A stretch of 64,000 bases of DNA from Olleya sp. Bg11-27 (GTDB lineage Bacteria; Bacteroidota; Bacteroidia; Flavobacteriales; Flavobacteriaceae), in contig NZ_CP025117.1 in assembly GCF_002831645.1 (NCBI RefSeq), forward strand, positions 813,514 to 877,513, read 5' to 3'. The position numbers and the translations under genes are program-made. Of this stretch, positions 26,916 to 35,569 are shown piece after piece (within the stretch, counting starts at the first letter, position 1; every line of letters starts with the position of its first letter). The notes below the pieces were generated by a model. It was given only the letters and a program-made list of their open reading frames with translations, did not search any database and was not told where the DNA came from.

Positions 26916-26947
26916 CAAAAGGCTAAAAGCAAATAGCTAAAAGCTAG
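26916..26947 (-). repeat. GCTTTT-type inverted repeat, right end of the four-helix-bundle element
   Basis: On the minus strand the segment starts CTAGCTTTTAGCTATTTGC and continues TTTTAGCC. It is the inverted partner of 26448-26480. Its outer CTAG contains the TAG stop codon of the hemCD gene (26944-26946). The enclosed unit is about 500 bases. Confidence 0.8.
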
Positions 26948-28518
26948 ACATAATAGTCGTTTACTAGTTCAATAACGCTTTCAACTGTTGGTACTTTAGC
27001 AGTGCGGACATCATCAAAATGCTTACTAGCTTCTTTTGCTGTTGTTTCGCCAATACAGAACGCAATACCATTGGCATCATTTTCTTTTTTATAACTCTGT
27101 ACCGTAGATGGACTGTAAAACATTACGCCTTCAACACTTTCTGGAAGTTCAATACTATCCAGTTTAGTTTGATAAGCTTCTACTTCGATAACTGTTATAT
27201 TGTTTTCTGCAAGAATTTTTGGTAAATCATCCAATCGTACATCGCTACAAAAATAAGTAACTTCTGTACCTTCCATATGATCAACTAAATAGTCTGCTAG
27301 TTTCTTTGCGTTTTTCTCCGTGTGTAACACTTTTCCTATGCGGTTTTCGATCATTTTTTTAGTACGACGTCCAACACAATAAATGTTTTTAAACTGAAGT
27401 TCGATAGCTGAGTAGTTTGTCAATAAAGCATCTACAGCATTTTGACTAGTAATGACTACATTTTGAATTTCGTTTTTAAGAAATCTTGGATGAATTCTAT
27501 TTAAACTAATCTTTACAAAGTCAGAACTTTCAGATTTTACTTTTTCGTTAAACAAAAAGCGTTGGTCTTCTGTTAAAGATTTTGTCGAGTAAATATTTGT
27601 TTTTACATGAGAATCTTGAAGTTCGTCCATTAGACGATTACCACCACGCTCTAATATGTAATTAGCACACCATTCTGCAATATCATGATGTTCATTTAAT
27701 GCTTTGACGCGTTTTACTTGTATTTTTTTAGTACCGTCTTTACTTAATAGTATACCTTCAAACGTTACTTCTTCATCTTTAATAAAAGCTAAAGCACCAA
27801 TTGGAGCTGTGCAACCACCTTCTAGTTTTCTTAAAAAATCACGTTCAATTTTTGTGCAAATCTCAGTTTCCTTATGATTGATTTCAGCTAAGATCTCAAG
27901 AGTTTCCGTATCGTCAGCTAAAGCTGCAACCATAATTGTCCCTTGCGCAGGAGCAGGAATCATCCAGTCTAAATTTACAGCATCTTCCGGTCTAATATCT
28001 AAACGACCAATACCAGCAGCAGCAAAAATAGCACCATTCCAATCACTATCTTCTAGTTTTTGTAATCTAGTATTTACGTTTCCTCTTAAGTCCACTAACG
28101 TGTGCGTTGGAAAACGATTTAACCATTGTGCACGTCTGCGTAAACTTCCAGTTGCGATAATGGCATCTCTTGAACCTAAAAATTCCTCGTTATTTTTAAA
28201 CACTAGTGTGTCTTTAAAATTACCACGTTTAACAACAGCAGCTTGTACAATTCCGGTTGGTAATTGAGTAGGCACATCTTTAAAAGAATGTACAGCAATA
28301 TCGATATCTCCATTTAACATGGCGATGTCCAAAGTGCGTGTAAAAATACCTGTAATACCTAATTCGTGAAGTGGTTTGTCTAGTACAATGTCTCCTGTAG
28401 ATTTTAAGGGAACCAAAACAGTTTGATGACCTAATTCTTTTAATTGACTTTGTACTGCTTTTGCTTGATATAAAGCTAACGCGCTATCGCGCGTTCCGAT
28501 TCTAATTATTTTAGACAT
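26944..28518 (-). CDS. hemCD: fused hydroxymethylbilane synthase and uroporphyrinogen-III synthase
   Basis: One 524-residue chain carries two consecutive haem enzymes. Residues 1 to about 300 are HemC, with GIFTRTLDIAMLNGDIDIAVHSFKD, SLRRRAQ, and the dipyrromethane-cofactor cysteine C236 in EGGCTAPIGA. It polymerises four porphobilinogens. Residues about 305-524 are the HemD domain, which closes and inverts the ring to uroporphyrinogen III (VVITSQNAVDALL, IYCVGRRTKKMI, VMFYSPSTVQSY, FCIGETTAKEA). This fusion recurs in flavobacteria. The start overlaps the hemA stop by 8 bases. The stop TAG lies within the terminal repeat of the downstream element, so the last residues may not be the ancestral ones. 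Confidence 0.95.
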   Translation of the reverse strand: MSKIIRIGTRDSALALYQAKAVQSQLKELGHQTVLVPLKSTGDIVLDKPLHELGITGIFTRTLDIAMLNGDIDIAVHSFKDVPTQLPTGIVQAAVVKRGNFKDTLVFKNNEEFLGSRDAIIATGSLRRRAQWLNRFPTHTLVDLRGNVNTRLQKLEDSDWNGAIFAAAGIGRLDIRPEDAVNLDWMIPAPAQGTIMVAALADDTETLEILAEINHKETEICTKIERDFLRKLEGGCTAPIGALAFIKDEEVTFEGILLSKDGTKKIQVKRVKALNEHHDIAEWCANYILERGGNRLMDELQDSHVKTNIYSTKSLTEDQRFLFNEKVKSESSDFVKISLNRIHPRFLKNEIQNVVITSQNAVDALLTNYSAIELQFKNIYCVGRRTKKMIENRIGKVLHTEKNAKKLADYLVDHMEGTEVTYFCSDVRLDDLPKILAENNITVIEVEAYQTKLDSIELPESVEGVMFYSPSTVQSYKKENDANGIAFCIGETTAKEASKHFDDVRTAKVPTVESVIELVNDYYV

Positions 28519-29773
28519 GCTTTGTGGTGTTTTCTAGTTGAAACACTTTTTTGATTAGTTCCAAACTTTCGTCAGTTGAGAAAGCATCATCTTTTAAATG
28601 GTGCGCGAAATGATTGGTTATTTTTTGAATAATTTTGTTACTTATAATCTCGGCTTGTTCCTCATTGAAGTTAGCCATTTTCTTGCGTTGTGTGTCTAAT
28701 TCGGCATTTTTAAACCCCTGTAATTTGTGTTTTAATGCTTTTATAGTTGGCGCAAATTTTCTTGTTTCTAACCAACCTATAAATTCGGCTTTAATATCTT
28801 CAATAATACTTTCTGCTAACGGTACTTGTTTTTTTCTACGCTCTAATGTTTCGTCTGTAATTTGTGATAAATCATCTAAATGTATACGTTTTACGTTAGG
28901 TAAGTCTGTTACGTTTTCGTCTACGTTTTTAGGAATCGATAAATCTAAAATTAATAAGTCCTTTGTAGATTGGATTAACTGCTTGTCAACCGTTGGGTTT
29001 TGTGCGCCAGTGGCTACAATTAGGATATCAGCTTGATTAATCTCTTCTTGTAAGTTAGCATAATCCTTAACTACTAAATTAAATTTACCAGCGACAGCTT
29101 CGGCTTTACCTTTAGTTCTGTTTATTAATGTTATTTGCTCGTTTTTAGTATGTTTTACTAGGTTTTCACAAGTGTTACGTCCAATTTTACCCGTTCCAAA
29201 TAGTAAAATGTTTTTATCTGTAACGTTGTCAATCGTGTTTAAAATATACTGTACTGATGCAAAAGAGACACTTGTTGCCCCTGAAGATATTTCGGTTTCA
29301 GTTTTAATACGTTTACTTGCTTGTATGACAGAGTTTACTAAACGCTCTATAAATGGATTTAGTAATCCATGCTCTTTAGAGGCTATAGTGCTTTTTTTAA
29401 GTTGACCTATGATTTCAAAATCACCTAAAATTTGACTATCTAAACCTGAGCCGACTCTAAATAAGTGAGTAATGGCTTCCTGACCTTTATAGATGTAAGC
29501 GTATTTTTGAAACTCATCAACAGTACCTTTTGTGTTGTCACACAATAGTTGAATGAGTTGATAGGGGTGTTCTGCAAATCCGTAAATTTCTGTACGGTTG
29601 CAAGTTGACGTAACGATTAGGCTTTGTATACCATTAGACTTAGCTTGATTTAAAAGCGCTGATTTTGACGTTTCATCCAAACTGAATTTACCTCTAATAT
29701 CTGCGTCTGCTTTTTTATAACTTAAACCTAAGGCGTAAAAATATGTGCCTGTTGACATGTGATAGTGCTCCAT
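28511..29773 (-). CDS. hemA: glutamyl-tRNA reductase
   Basis: This enzyme makes glutamate-1-semialdehyde from glutamyl-tRNA(Glu), the first committed step of the C5 haem route. Its 420 residues are normal for the family. The catalytic cysteine is C58 in TSTCNRTEIYG. The block FRVGSGLDSQILGDFEIIGQLK, the NADPH site LLFGTGKIGRNTCENL and the C-terminal dimerisation helices are all present. It is the first gene of the minus-strand haem operon and is divergent from an AraC regulator. It ends with an 8-base overlap with hemCD. HemL, the next enzyme, is not in the window. Confidence 0.97.
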   Translation of the reverse strand: MEHYHMSTGTYFYALGLSYKKADADIRGKFSLDETSKSALLNQAKSNGIQSLIVTSTCNRTEIYGFAEHPYQLIQLLCDNTKGTVDEFQKYAYIYKGQEAITHLFRVGSGLDSQILGDFEIIGQLKKSTIASKEHGLLNPFIERLVNSVIQASKRIKTETEISSGATSVSFASVQYILNTIDNVTDKNILLFGTGKIGRNTCENLVKHTKNEQITLINRTKGKAEAVAGKFNLVVKDYANLQEEINQADILIVATGAQNPTVDKQLIQSTKDLLILDLSIPKNVDENVTDLPNVKRIHLDDLSQITDETLERRKKQVPLAESIIEDIKAEFIGWLETRKFAPTIKALKHKLQGFKNAELDTQRKKMANFNEEQAEIISNKIIQKITNHFAHHLKDDAFSTDESLELIKKVFQLENTTKHV

Positions 29774-29799
29774 TTACCTGACTGGGACTTTATTGTAGG

Positions 29800-29807
29800 C
29801 AAATTTA
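29800..29807 (-). promoter_or_regulatory. -7 box of the hemA promoter
   Basis: On the minus strand this reads TAAATTTG, matching the Bacteroidota TAnnTTTG -7 consensus, 27 bases before the hemA ATG. No perfect TTG -33 element is seen at the right distance. Confidence 0.5.
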
Positions 29808-29828
29808 TGTTGTATATTTTATAAAAAG

Positions 29829-29885
29829 TAACGCTAAAAGAACTTTTAATAACGTTTGTGGTTTTTTAATGGTAAAAATAACGTT
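29829..29885. promoter_or_regulatory. repeated TAACGTT motifs between hemA and the AraC gene
   Basis: TAACGCT at 29829, TAACGTT at 29850 and TAACGTT at 29879 lie between the two divergent -7 boxes. The first two are 21 bases apart, about two helical turns. They could be half-sites of an operator for the neighbouring AraC-type regulator. This is a pattern only. Confidence 0.35.
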
Positions 29886-29901
29886 ACAATGATAAATATC
29901 A

Positions 29902-29909
29902 TATTTTTG
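29902..29909 (+). promoter_or_regulatory. -7 box of the AraC-family gene next to hemA
   Basis: TATTTTTG matches TAnnTTTG and lies 60 bases before the ATG of the regulator. It faces away from the hemA promoter across about 95 bases of shared regulatory DNA. Confidence 0.5.
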
Positions 29910-29968
29910 TAGTGAATACAAAGGTTTTAAAGCAAATTGTTTAGAACCAATCTAAATAAGATATAATT

Positions 29969-30862
29969 ATGGAGCAGGCTTCTTCTTTAAAAAATGTCGC
30001 TAAAAGTTCGTTTGCCGAAACGCAAGTGGATCAAGATGTTTTTGTGTTGACTTATCAAAATGAAACGGTTAAAAATCAAACCGTTGAACGGTTTATTGAT
30101 AGTAGTTTTATTCAGTTTCATTTTTGTTTAAAAGGGGGTAGTGACTTTGTTTTTAACAATGGAAGTTATGTTTTAAACATCGCTGAAGAAACGTCTTTGT
30201 TGCTTTATAATCCGCAACGTGATTTGCCTATTCATTTAGAGGTTAAGCCTGATTGTTGGTTGGTTTCGGTTTTAATATCCATCAAGAAATTTCATGGTTT
30301 GTTTTCGCAAGAAGCGGATTATATTACTTTTTTGAGCAGTGATAATAAAGACAAGAAGTATTATAAAGACGGTAAAATTTCGCCATCCATGGCTATTGCG
30401 TTAAATCAAATTGTGAATTTCAACCTTAATTCGTCCATAAAAACATTATATTTTAAAGGTAAGGCCTACGAGTTGTTGAGCTTGTATTTTAATAGGGGTG
30501 AAGATGCAGATATCGAACAGTGTCCGTTTTTAGTAGACGAAACCAATGTCACTAAAATTAAAAAAGCTAAGGATATAATTATCGCAAGAGTATCAGAACC
30601 ACCAACGCTTCAAGAATTATCTGAAGAAATAAGTTTGCCTTTAAAGAAATTAAAAGAAGGATTTAAGCAGATTTATGGTGATTCTGTTTTTAGCTTTTTA
30701 TTAGATTATAAGATGGAAGTTGCTAGAAAACTATTGGAAACAGGTGGTAATAATGTGAATGAAGTTGGTTTGAAAGTTGGTTATAGTACGTCTAGCCATT
30801 TTATTGCAGCTTTCAAAAAGAAGTATGGTATTACGCCTAAAAAGTATATTCAGTCAATATAA
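29969..30862 (+). CDS. AraC-family transcriptional regulator, divergent from hemA
   Basis: This 297-residue protein has a C-terminal AraC/XylS DNA-binding domain (about 195-297). The first helix-turn-helix is at TLQELSEEISLPLKKLKEGFKQIYG and the second at NVNEVGLKVGYSTSSHFIAAFKKKYGITPKKY. The N-terminal 180 residues look like a small-molecule-binding cupin-like domain with no clear ligand motif. It is transcribed away from hemA and shares its promoter region, so control of haem synthesis or of iron supply is a reasonable inference. No ligand can be named. Confidence 0.87.
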   Translation: MEQASSLKNVAKSSFAETQVDQDVFVLTYQNETVKNQTVERFIDSSFIQFHFCLKGGSDFVFNNGSYVLNIAEETSLLLYNPQRDLPIHLEVKPDCWLVSVLISIKKFHGLFSQEADYITFLSSDNKDKKYYKDGKISPSMAIALNQIVNFNLNSSIKTLYFKGKAYELLSLYFNRGEDADIEQCPFLVDETNVTKIKKAKDIIIARVSEPPTLQELSEEISLPLKKLKEGFKQIYGDSVFSFLLDYKMEVARKLLETGGNNVNEVGLKVGYSTSSHFIAAFKKKYGITPKKYIQSI

Positions 30863-30900
30863 TAAAAAATGCGCTTAATTTCTTAAGCGCATTTTTTATT
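30861..30900. terminator. perfect 18-bp bidirectional terminator
   Basis: AATAAAAAATGCGCTTAA and its exact complement TTAAGCGCATTTTTTATT face each other across a 4-base loop. It lies between the convergent AraC and TraB/GumN genes and touches the stop codons of both. Confidence 0.92.
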
Positions 30901-33900
30901 TAATAACCTCCTTCGTCTAGTCGTTTTCGGTTTTTATGGATCACTAGATCTAAGACGTCTTTTATTAATTGGTCTTCTTCTTGGTTTTCGTCAATGTAAT
31001 TGCCGTTATAGCCAGAGTCGTAGTATACTTTTGTTTGTAGTCTATCTGTTTTTTCTGGTTTTAAAAAGCCTGCATAGTAAAACCGTTTTGTTTCGTCTTT
31101 TTCTTCTTTTTGAACGAGCATGTAAAAGTACATGTCGCCTTTTTTATCATCATCCGTTTTGAATTCTTTTTTGCCTAAAAAGTGAATCGAATCTCGTTCT
31201 TCTTCTATGGTTGTGTTTCGAAACAGTGTTGATTTAGCATACATTTCCTGACTTATTTTTTCTGCTAAATAGGGTTTGTATAATTTTTTTCTATACATCC
31301 TATCGACTAGTGCTGCTTGGTTTTTATAGTCGTCAATAGTTTTTTCTTTTAATTTTTCAGGAATAGGTTCTCCTGCTTCTTCTAATAAGATATAGTAGGT
31401 GCTTAAGGCGGATACATTATCACTATCTAATAGCTTGTCAAAAAAGTTTTTGGCTTTTATTTCTTTTCTAAAAGGGAAAATTAATTTTACAAAAGCATAC
31501 AAAGAGCTACTGTAAGTTCTGTAATTATAGGAAGATTTAGAGCCTAAACTACGTTTTACTTCTATTTTACCATCTGTTATTAGTTGTTTTTTAAACTTTT
31601 TGTAAGATTTGGTCTTAATGATGCTGCTGTCTTTTAAACGTGCTAATAGTTCGTAAATAGGTTCTCTGTACTCTTCAATAGACGTGTATTCCATTAGGGC
31701 AGGAAACAGTGTTCTTTTAAGTTGTAAAGAGTCCTTGTAGTTGTAAAACATAGAGCTTATGGAGCCGCTTAATGGTAAATCCTTATCAAGTAAAGTTAAA
31801 AAAGTGTTATAAGACTTTTTTGTAGGCTTGTTTAATAATGATCTTAAAATGGTATTTTGAATGTCTGGCTCAGAATACGACTCTTCATAGAGTGTATTTA
31901 AAAAGGCGTCAGTTCTTGGGTCTTCAAGTTCGGCTAATTCAGAAATTAGAAAGGTTTTGAATTCTTCCTTGTTATCTGGGAATTCGAAGTTTTTAATTAA
32001 ATCTATCATCGTACTTGCGTTAGATTTATTAAATTTAATTTTAGTTCTTGCTTTAAATACAATACTATCATTGTCGCGCAGAGCTTTAAAGAAGCGTCCA
32101 GTTTTATCACTAAAAACAGATTCACCAAGCAATGTATCTATAGGTTTAAAAGTATCGTAAAATTTGGTTATAAATTGCGATGGTTTTGAAATGGTGTCGG
32201 TTAAGCTTTTAATTTCGAAAAGGGCGCCTTTGTTTAGTATGTTTTTTACTAATATCGCTTTAGCACTCAGCGAATCTTTTAAAGTGTACTCGTAAAAATA
32301 TTGGTCCTCTTTTTTGTATTTCTTCTTGTCAGTAATGGTGTATTTGTTAAAGCCATCAATGTCTTGTAGTAATTTGATTTCGCTGTCAATCTCATTCCAT
32401 AAACTGTCAACGTTTTTATACATCTGTAAATCGTGAAATTTTAACTTTGTAATAAAAATTTGCTCGTTTGTTTTAGAGTAATATGTGGCACGTTTAGTTT
32501 TTTCTTCATAATCTTTTGTGTTTCTGCTACTGTAAGAGTTGTAAGGAGGTGTTGATTTGGTGTTGGTTATTACAGAAAAATGTAGAGAAGTATCTATGAT
32601 TTTCTCAAAGCCTTCCTGTTTTACTTCCTTAAATTTAAATGTTTTAAAAAAGTCATCTGCTTTAGTTTTTGTTGGTCCAACATAGCCCATTAGAAAATAG
32701 CTACCGTCTTTTACGATACTTTTTAAATGTATGTTTTGTGTTGTTGCCGAATCCTTTTTAGCAATGCCTTCATAGCTATAGTATTTATTGTTATTATAGG
32801 TGCCTTCAGAATCTTCGATGTCAAAATCTTTAAAAAAGTTAGTGACTATAAACTTGGCTTCAAATTTGTCTTCTTCAATATAAAAAACATCGTTGAAGGC
32901 GACTTCTTTCAAGAAATAATAGTCATCTCCTATGTTACCTTGAATTAATTTTTGACCAGCATTCTCAATGTTATCCGTGGTGTGGTATTTTGGAAAATTA
33001 ACTTCGTATTTGTTATAAGTAGAGGTGAATGTTTCAAGGCCAGAACTTGGAGTTTTAAATTTAATAGAATCAAAAATACTAGCTTCGTTTTTTAAAACAT
33101 AGTCTTTTTGGCCTGCAAATTTGATAAGAACAACCTCTAACGGTGTTTTGTAAATATGATATTTTTGATAATCTCCTTTTTTAGTTTTATTTAAAATGCT
33201 AATACCAGGATATGGCGTTTTTAGTATTTCTTTTTTTATAATATCACCAGGAATATCTTCGAATAGAAAATTATCTAAACGCTCTAATGAGATTTCTTTT
33301 TCGCTTGGTAGGTATTCAAAGGTGTTAAATCGACTAATGGTTAAGTACGCACCATTGGTCATGTCTGGTGAAATATAATATTTTTGACCACTATGATAAA
33401 ATTCGTATAGCTCTGTAAATGTTTTTAGAGTTAAAAAGCCATCAGGTGTGCTTGCTGTTTTTAATTTTGATGGGGCAATATAGTTTTCTAGATGTTCTTT
33501 TTTGGTTTGAGCGACGTTTGATTGTTTAGATACTAATGGTTTTACGGTGTAGCCTTTGTTTTCTAACATTTTTAACATTCCCTTTTTTCCAGGTAAATGT
33601 GCAGCTCCTACTCCGGCAAAGACGGTCTGAGATTGCATTAAAGAATCCATAACGTATACCATATTGGCATTACGTGTGTATAACATGTTTTCCCTGAAAA
33701 ACTCGGTGTTTGACGCAGCTCCTATAGAGTCTAAAAGTGTTAGGTTTCTATCTCTATACGTGTTTTCTTGAACTAAATATGGATTTTCTTTTTCGTATAG
33801 TTTAGTCAGCCAAGGGTCAATTTTGTTTTTTCTAGCATTTCGTTGTGCTTTTGAGACTAGATAGCGAGACTCCTCAATGTCTTCTAAACTGTAAATCTTT

Positions 33901-34382
33901 TTCTTTTTCTTTTTACCTGCTTGGTAAATAAACATATCCAAGTAGGTTTCTTCTTCAAAATTATCTGCATAACCATCCTTTCTGTATAGATAACCATTAA
34001 TCATTCTGTTGTCAGATCGGATACTTCCTCTAATAGCTACTTCTTCTGGATGTTCTAATCCAAACAAACTGGAGTAGAAGTTTTTATCATAAGCCTGATT
34101 GTAATTTTGAGGTGTTAATGTCGTGGTTTCATAGTTAAATGCTAGCCATGTAGAAGGGTCAGACTCCAATGCAATGCTCTCACTATTTTCTAAAGCTTCA
34201 AAAAACACATCGTCTAATCTAAACGCAACTTTTGCACTGACGTGCATTGTACCATAAATGTAAGAAGGTTTGTCAAGGTTGTTACCAGAAATCTCCCAGA
34301 GTAAACTTTGTTCTTTATTTTTGTTCTGAGAAAATGAGACAAAAGAAATTACACAGAAGAATGTGAGAATGTGGTTTTTCAT
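30900..34382 (-). CDS. TraB/GumN family protein with very long C-terminal extension
   Basis: The 1160-residue protein has a signal peptide (about 1-19, ending FVSFSQ). Residues 25 to about 285 form a TraB/GumN (TIKI-related) domain: SYIYGTMHVSAK with H47, SIALESDPSTW, and near 255-275 FAGVGAAHLPGKKGMLKMLE. Members are metal-dependent peptidase-like proteins, and most bacterial ones are under 350 residues. The remaining 870 residues are charged, lysine- and aspartate-rich, with repeated helical-looking segments in the last third (LLARLKDSSIIK, FFDKLLDSDNVSALS). I match them to no family. It is probably periplasmic or surface-associated. Confidence 0.8.
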   Translation of the reverse strand: MKNHILTFFCVISFVSFSQNKNKEQSLLWEISGNNLDKPSYIYGTMHVSAKVAFRLDDVFFEALENSESIALESDPSTWLAFNYETTTLTPQNYNQAYDKNFYSSLFGLEHPEEVAIRGSIRSDNRMINGYLYRKDGYADNFEEETYLDMFIYQAGKKKKKKIYSLEDIEESRYLVSKAQRNARKNKIDPWLTKLYEKENPYLVQENTYRDRNLTLLDSIGAASNTEFFRENMLYTRNANMVYVMDSLMQSQTVFAGVGAAHLPGKKGMLKMLENKGYTVKPLVSKQSNVAQTKKEHLENYIAPSKLKTASTPDGFLTLKTFTELYEFYHSGQKYYISPDMTNGAYLTISRFNTFEYLPSEKEISLERLDNFLFEDIPGDIIKKEILKTPYPGISILNKTKKGDYQKYHIYKTPLEVVLIKFAGQKDYVLKNEASIFDSIKFKTPSSGLETFTSTYNKYEVNFPKYHTTDNIENAGQKLIQGNIGDDYYFLKEVAFNDVFYIEEDKFEAKFIVTNFFKDFDIEDSEGTYNNNKYYSYEGIAKKDSATTQNIHLKSIVKDGSYFLMGYVGPTKTKADDFFKTFKFKEVKQEGFEKIIDTSLHFSVITNTKSTPPYNSYSSRNTKDYEEKTKRATYYSKTNEQIFITKLKFHDLQMYKNVDSLWNEIDSEIKLLQDIDGFNKYTITDKKKYKKEDQYFYEYTLKDSLSAKAILVKNILNKGALFEIKSLTDTISKPSQFITKFYDTFKPIDTLLGESVFSDKTGRFFKALRDNDSIVFKARTKIKFNKSNASTMIDLIKNFEFPDNKEEFKTFLISELAELEDPRTDAFLNTLYEESYSEPDIQNTILRSLLNKPTKKSYNTFLTLLDKDLPLSGSISSMFYNYKDSLQLKRTLFPALMEYTSIEEYREPIYELLARLKDSSIIKTKSYKKFKKQLITDGKIEVKRSLGSKSSYNYRTYSSSLYAFVKLIFPFRKEIKAKNFFDKLLDSDNVSALSTYYILLEEAGEPIPEKLKEKTIDDYKNQAALVDRMYRKKLYKPYLAEKISQEMYAKSTLFRNTTIEEERDSIHFLGKKEFKTDDDKKGDMYFYMLVQKEEKDETKRFYYAGFLKPEKTDRLQTKVYYDSGYNGNYIDENQEEDQLIKDVLDLVIHKNRKRLDEGGY

Positions 34383-34509
34383 ATAATTTAAGGGTATCTA
34401 TCTGTAAATATATTAAACTAAACTTTATTTAAAAGACTTTAACTATATATTAATAGGAATTTAGTATCGTCTACACTTCGATTTGTATTCATAATAAAAT
34501 TTAGTGTTG

Positions 34510-34517
34510 TATTTTTG
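34510..34517 (+). promoter_or_regulatory. -7 box of the hemH promoter
   Basis: TATTTTTG matches TAnnTTTG, 20 bases before the hemH ATG. The nearest TTG upstream (34483-34485) is 24 bases away, slightly beyond the usual spacing. Confidence 0.45.
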
Positions 34518-34537
34518 TTTTTGAAAAAGAAACACAC

Positions 34538-35569
34538 ATGAGAAAAGGCGTATTGCTTGTTAATCTTGGTTCTCCAGAAAGTCCAGAACCAAAAGATGTA
34601 AAAAAATATTTAGGCGAATTTTTAATGGACGAACGTGTTATTGACGTTCCGCTTTGGGCTAGAACCTTACTAGTAAAAGGTATTATACTAAATACAAGAC
34701 CAAAACAAAGTGCTAAGGCCTACAAGAAAATTTGGTGGGAAGAAGGGTCTCCGTTAATTGTACTGTCAGAACGATTACAAGAGGAAGTTCAAAAACATAC
34801 GGAGCTGCCAATAGCTTTAGCGATGCGTTATGGAAGTATGACTATTAAAAAAGGGTTACAAGAATTAGTGGATAAAGGTGTTGAGGAAGTCTTTATAATT
34901 CCATTATATCCTCAATTTGCGATGGCAACTACAGAAACTATTTTGGTTTTAGCCGAAGAAGTTAGACAAGCTGATTTTCCGAATCTAAAAATAGATAGTT
35001 TACCTGCTTTTTATAATAAACCTGATTATATTAAAGTGTTAGCCGAGTCTGTTAAAGGGCATTTACAAGGTAAAGATTATGAACATTTGTTGTTTTCTTA
35101 CCACGGTGTACCAGAACGTCACATTAGAAAAAGTGATGTTACTAAAAGTCATTGTAAAATTGATGGAAGCTGTTGTGAAACCGCAAGTAAAGCACACGAG
35201 TTTTGCTATAGACATCAATGTAAAGAAGTCACGCGTTTGGTAGGAGAGTATTTAGGATTGGAAGAAAATAGCTATTCGACTTCATTTCAATCTCGGCTAG
35301 GTTTTGATCCATGGTTACAGCCTTATACCGATCGTACTATTGAGCGATTAGGTAAAAAAGGAATCAAAAGTATGGCTATTGTAACGCCTGCTTTTGTTAG
35401 TGATTGTTTGGAGACTTTAGAAGAAATAGCAATGGAAGGAGAAGAGATTTTTCATGAATTAGGTGGTAGAGATTTTACAACAGTGCCTTGTTTAAATACA
35501 GATGCTAGTTGGGTTAAATTATTGTCAGATTGGATAAACCAATGGTCAGAAACAACAGTTAAAGCGTAA
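34538..35569 (+). CDS. hemH: ferrochelatase
   Basis: This enzyme inserts Fe2+ into protoporphyrin IX to make haem. Its 343 residues are normal for a bacterial ferrochelatase. It opens with KGVLLVNLGSPESPEPKDVKKYL. The metal-proximal histidine is in LLFSYHGVPERHIRKSD. A cysteine cluster follows, CKIDGSCCETASKAHEFC (about 209-227), and then YSTSFQSRLGFDPWLQPYT and VVTPAFVSDCLETLEE-type blocks. It is transcribed with a MATE transporter gene whose ATG overlaps its stop, and with a hemJ-like gene further down. Confidence 0.96.
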   Translation: MRKGVLLVNLGSPESPEPKDVKKYLGEFLMDERVIDVPLWARTLLVKGIILNTRPKQSAKAYKKIWWEEGSPLIVLSERLQEEVQKHTELPIALAMRYGSMTIKKGLQELVDKGVEEVFIIPLYPQFAMATTETILVLAEEVRQADFPNLKIDSLPAFYNKPDYIKVLAESVKGHLQGKDYEHLLFSYHGVPERHIRKSDVTKSHCKIDGSCCETASKAHEFCYRHQCKEVTRLVGEYLGLEENSYSTSFQSRLGFDPWLQPYTDRTIERLGKKGIKSMAIVTPAFVSDCLETLEEIAMEGEEIFHELGGRDFTTVPCLNTDASWVKLLSDWINQWSETTVKA

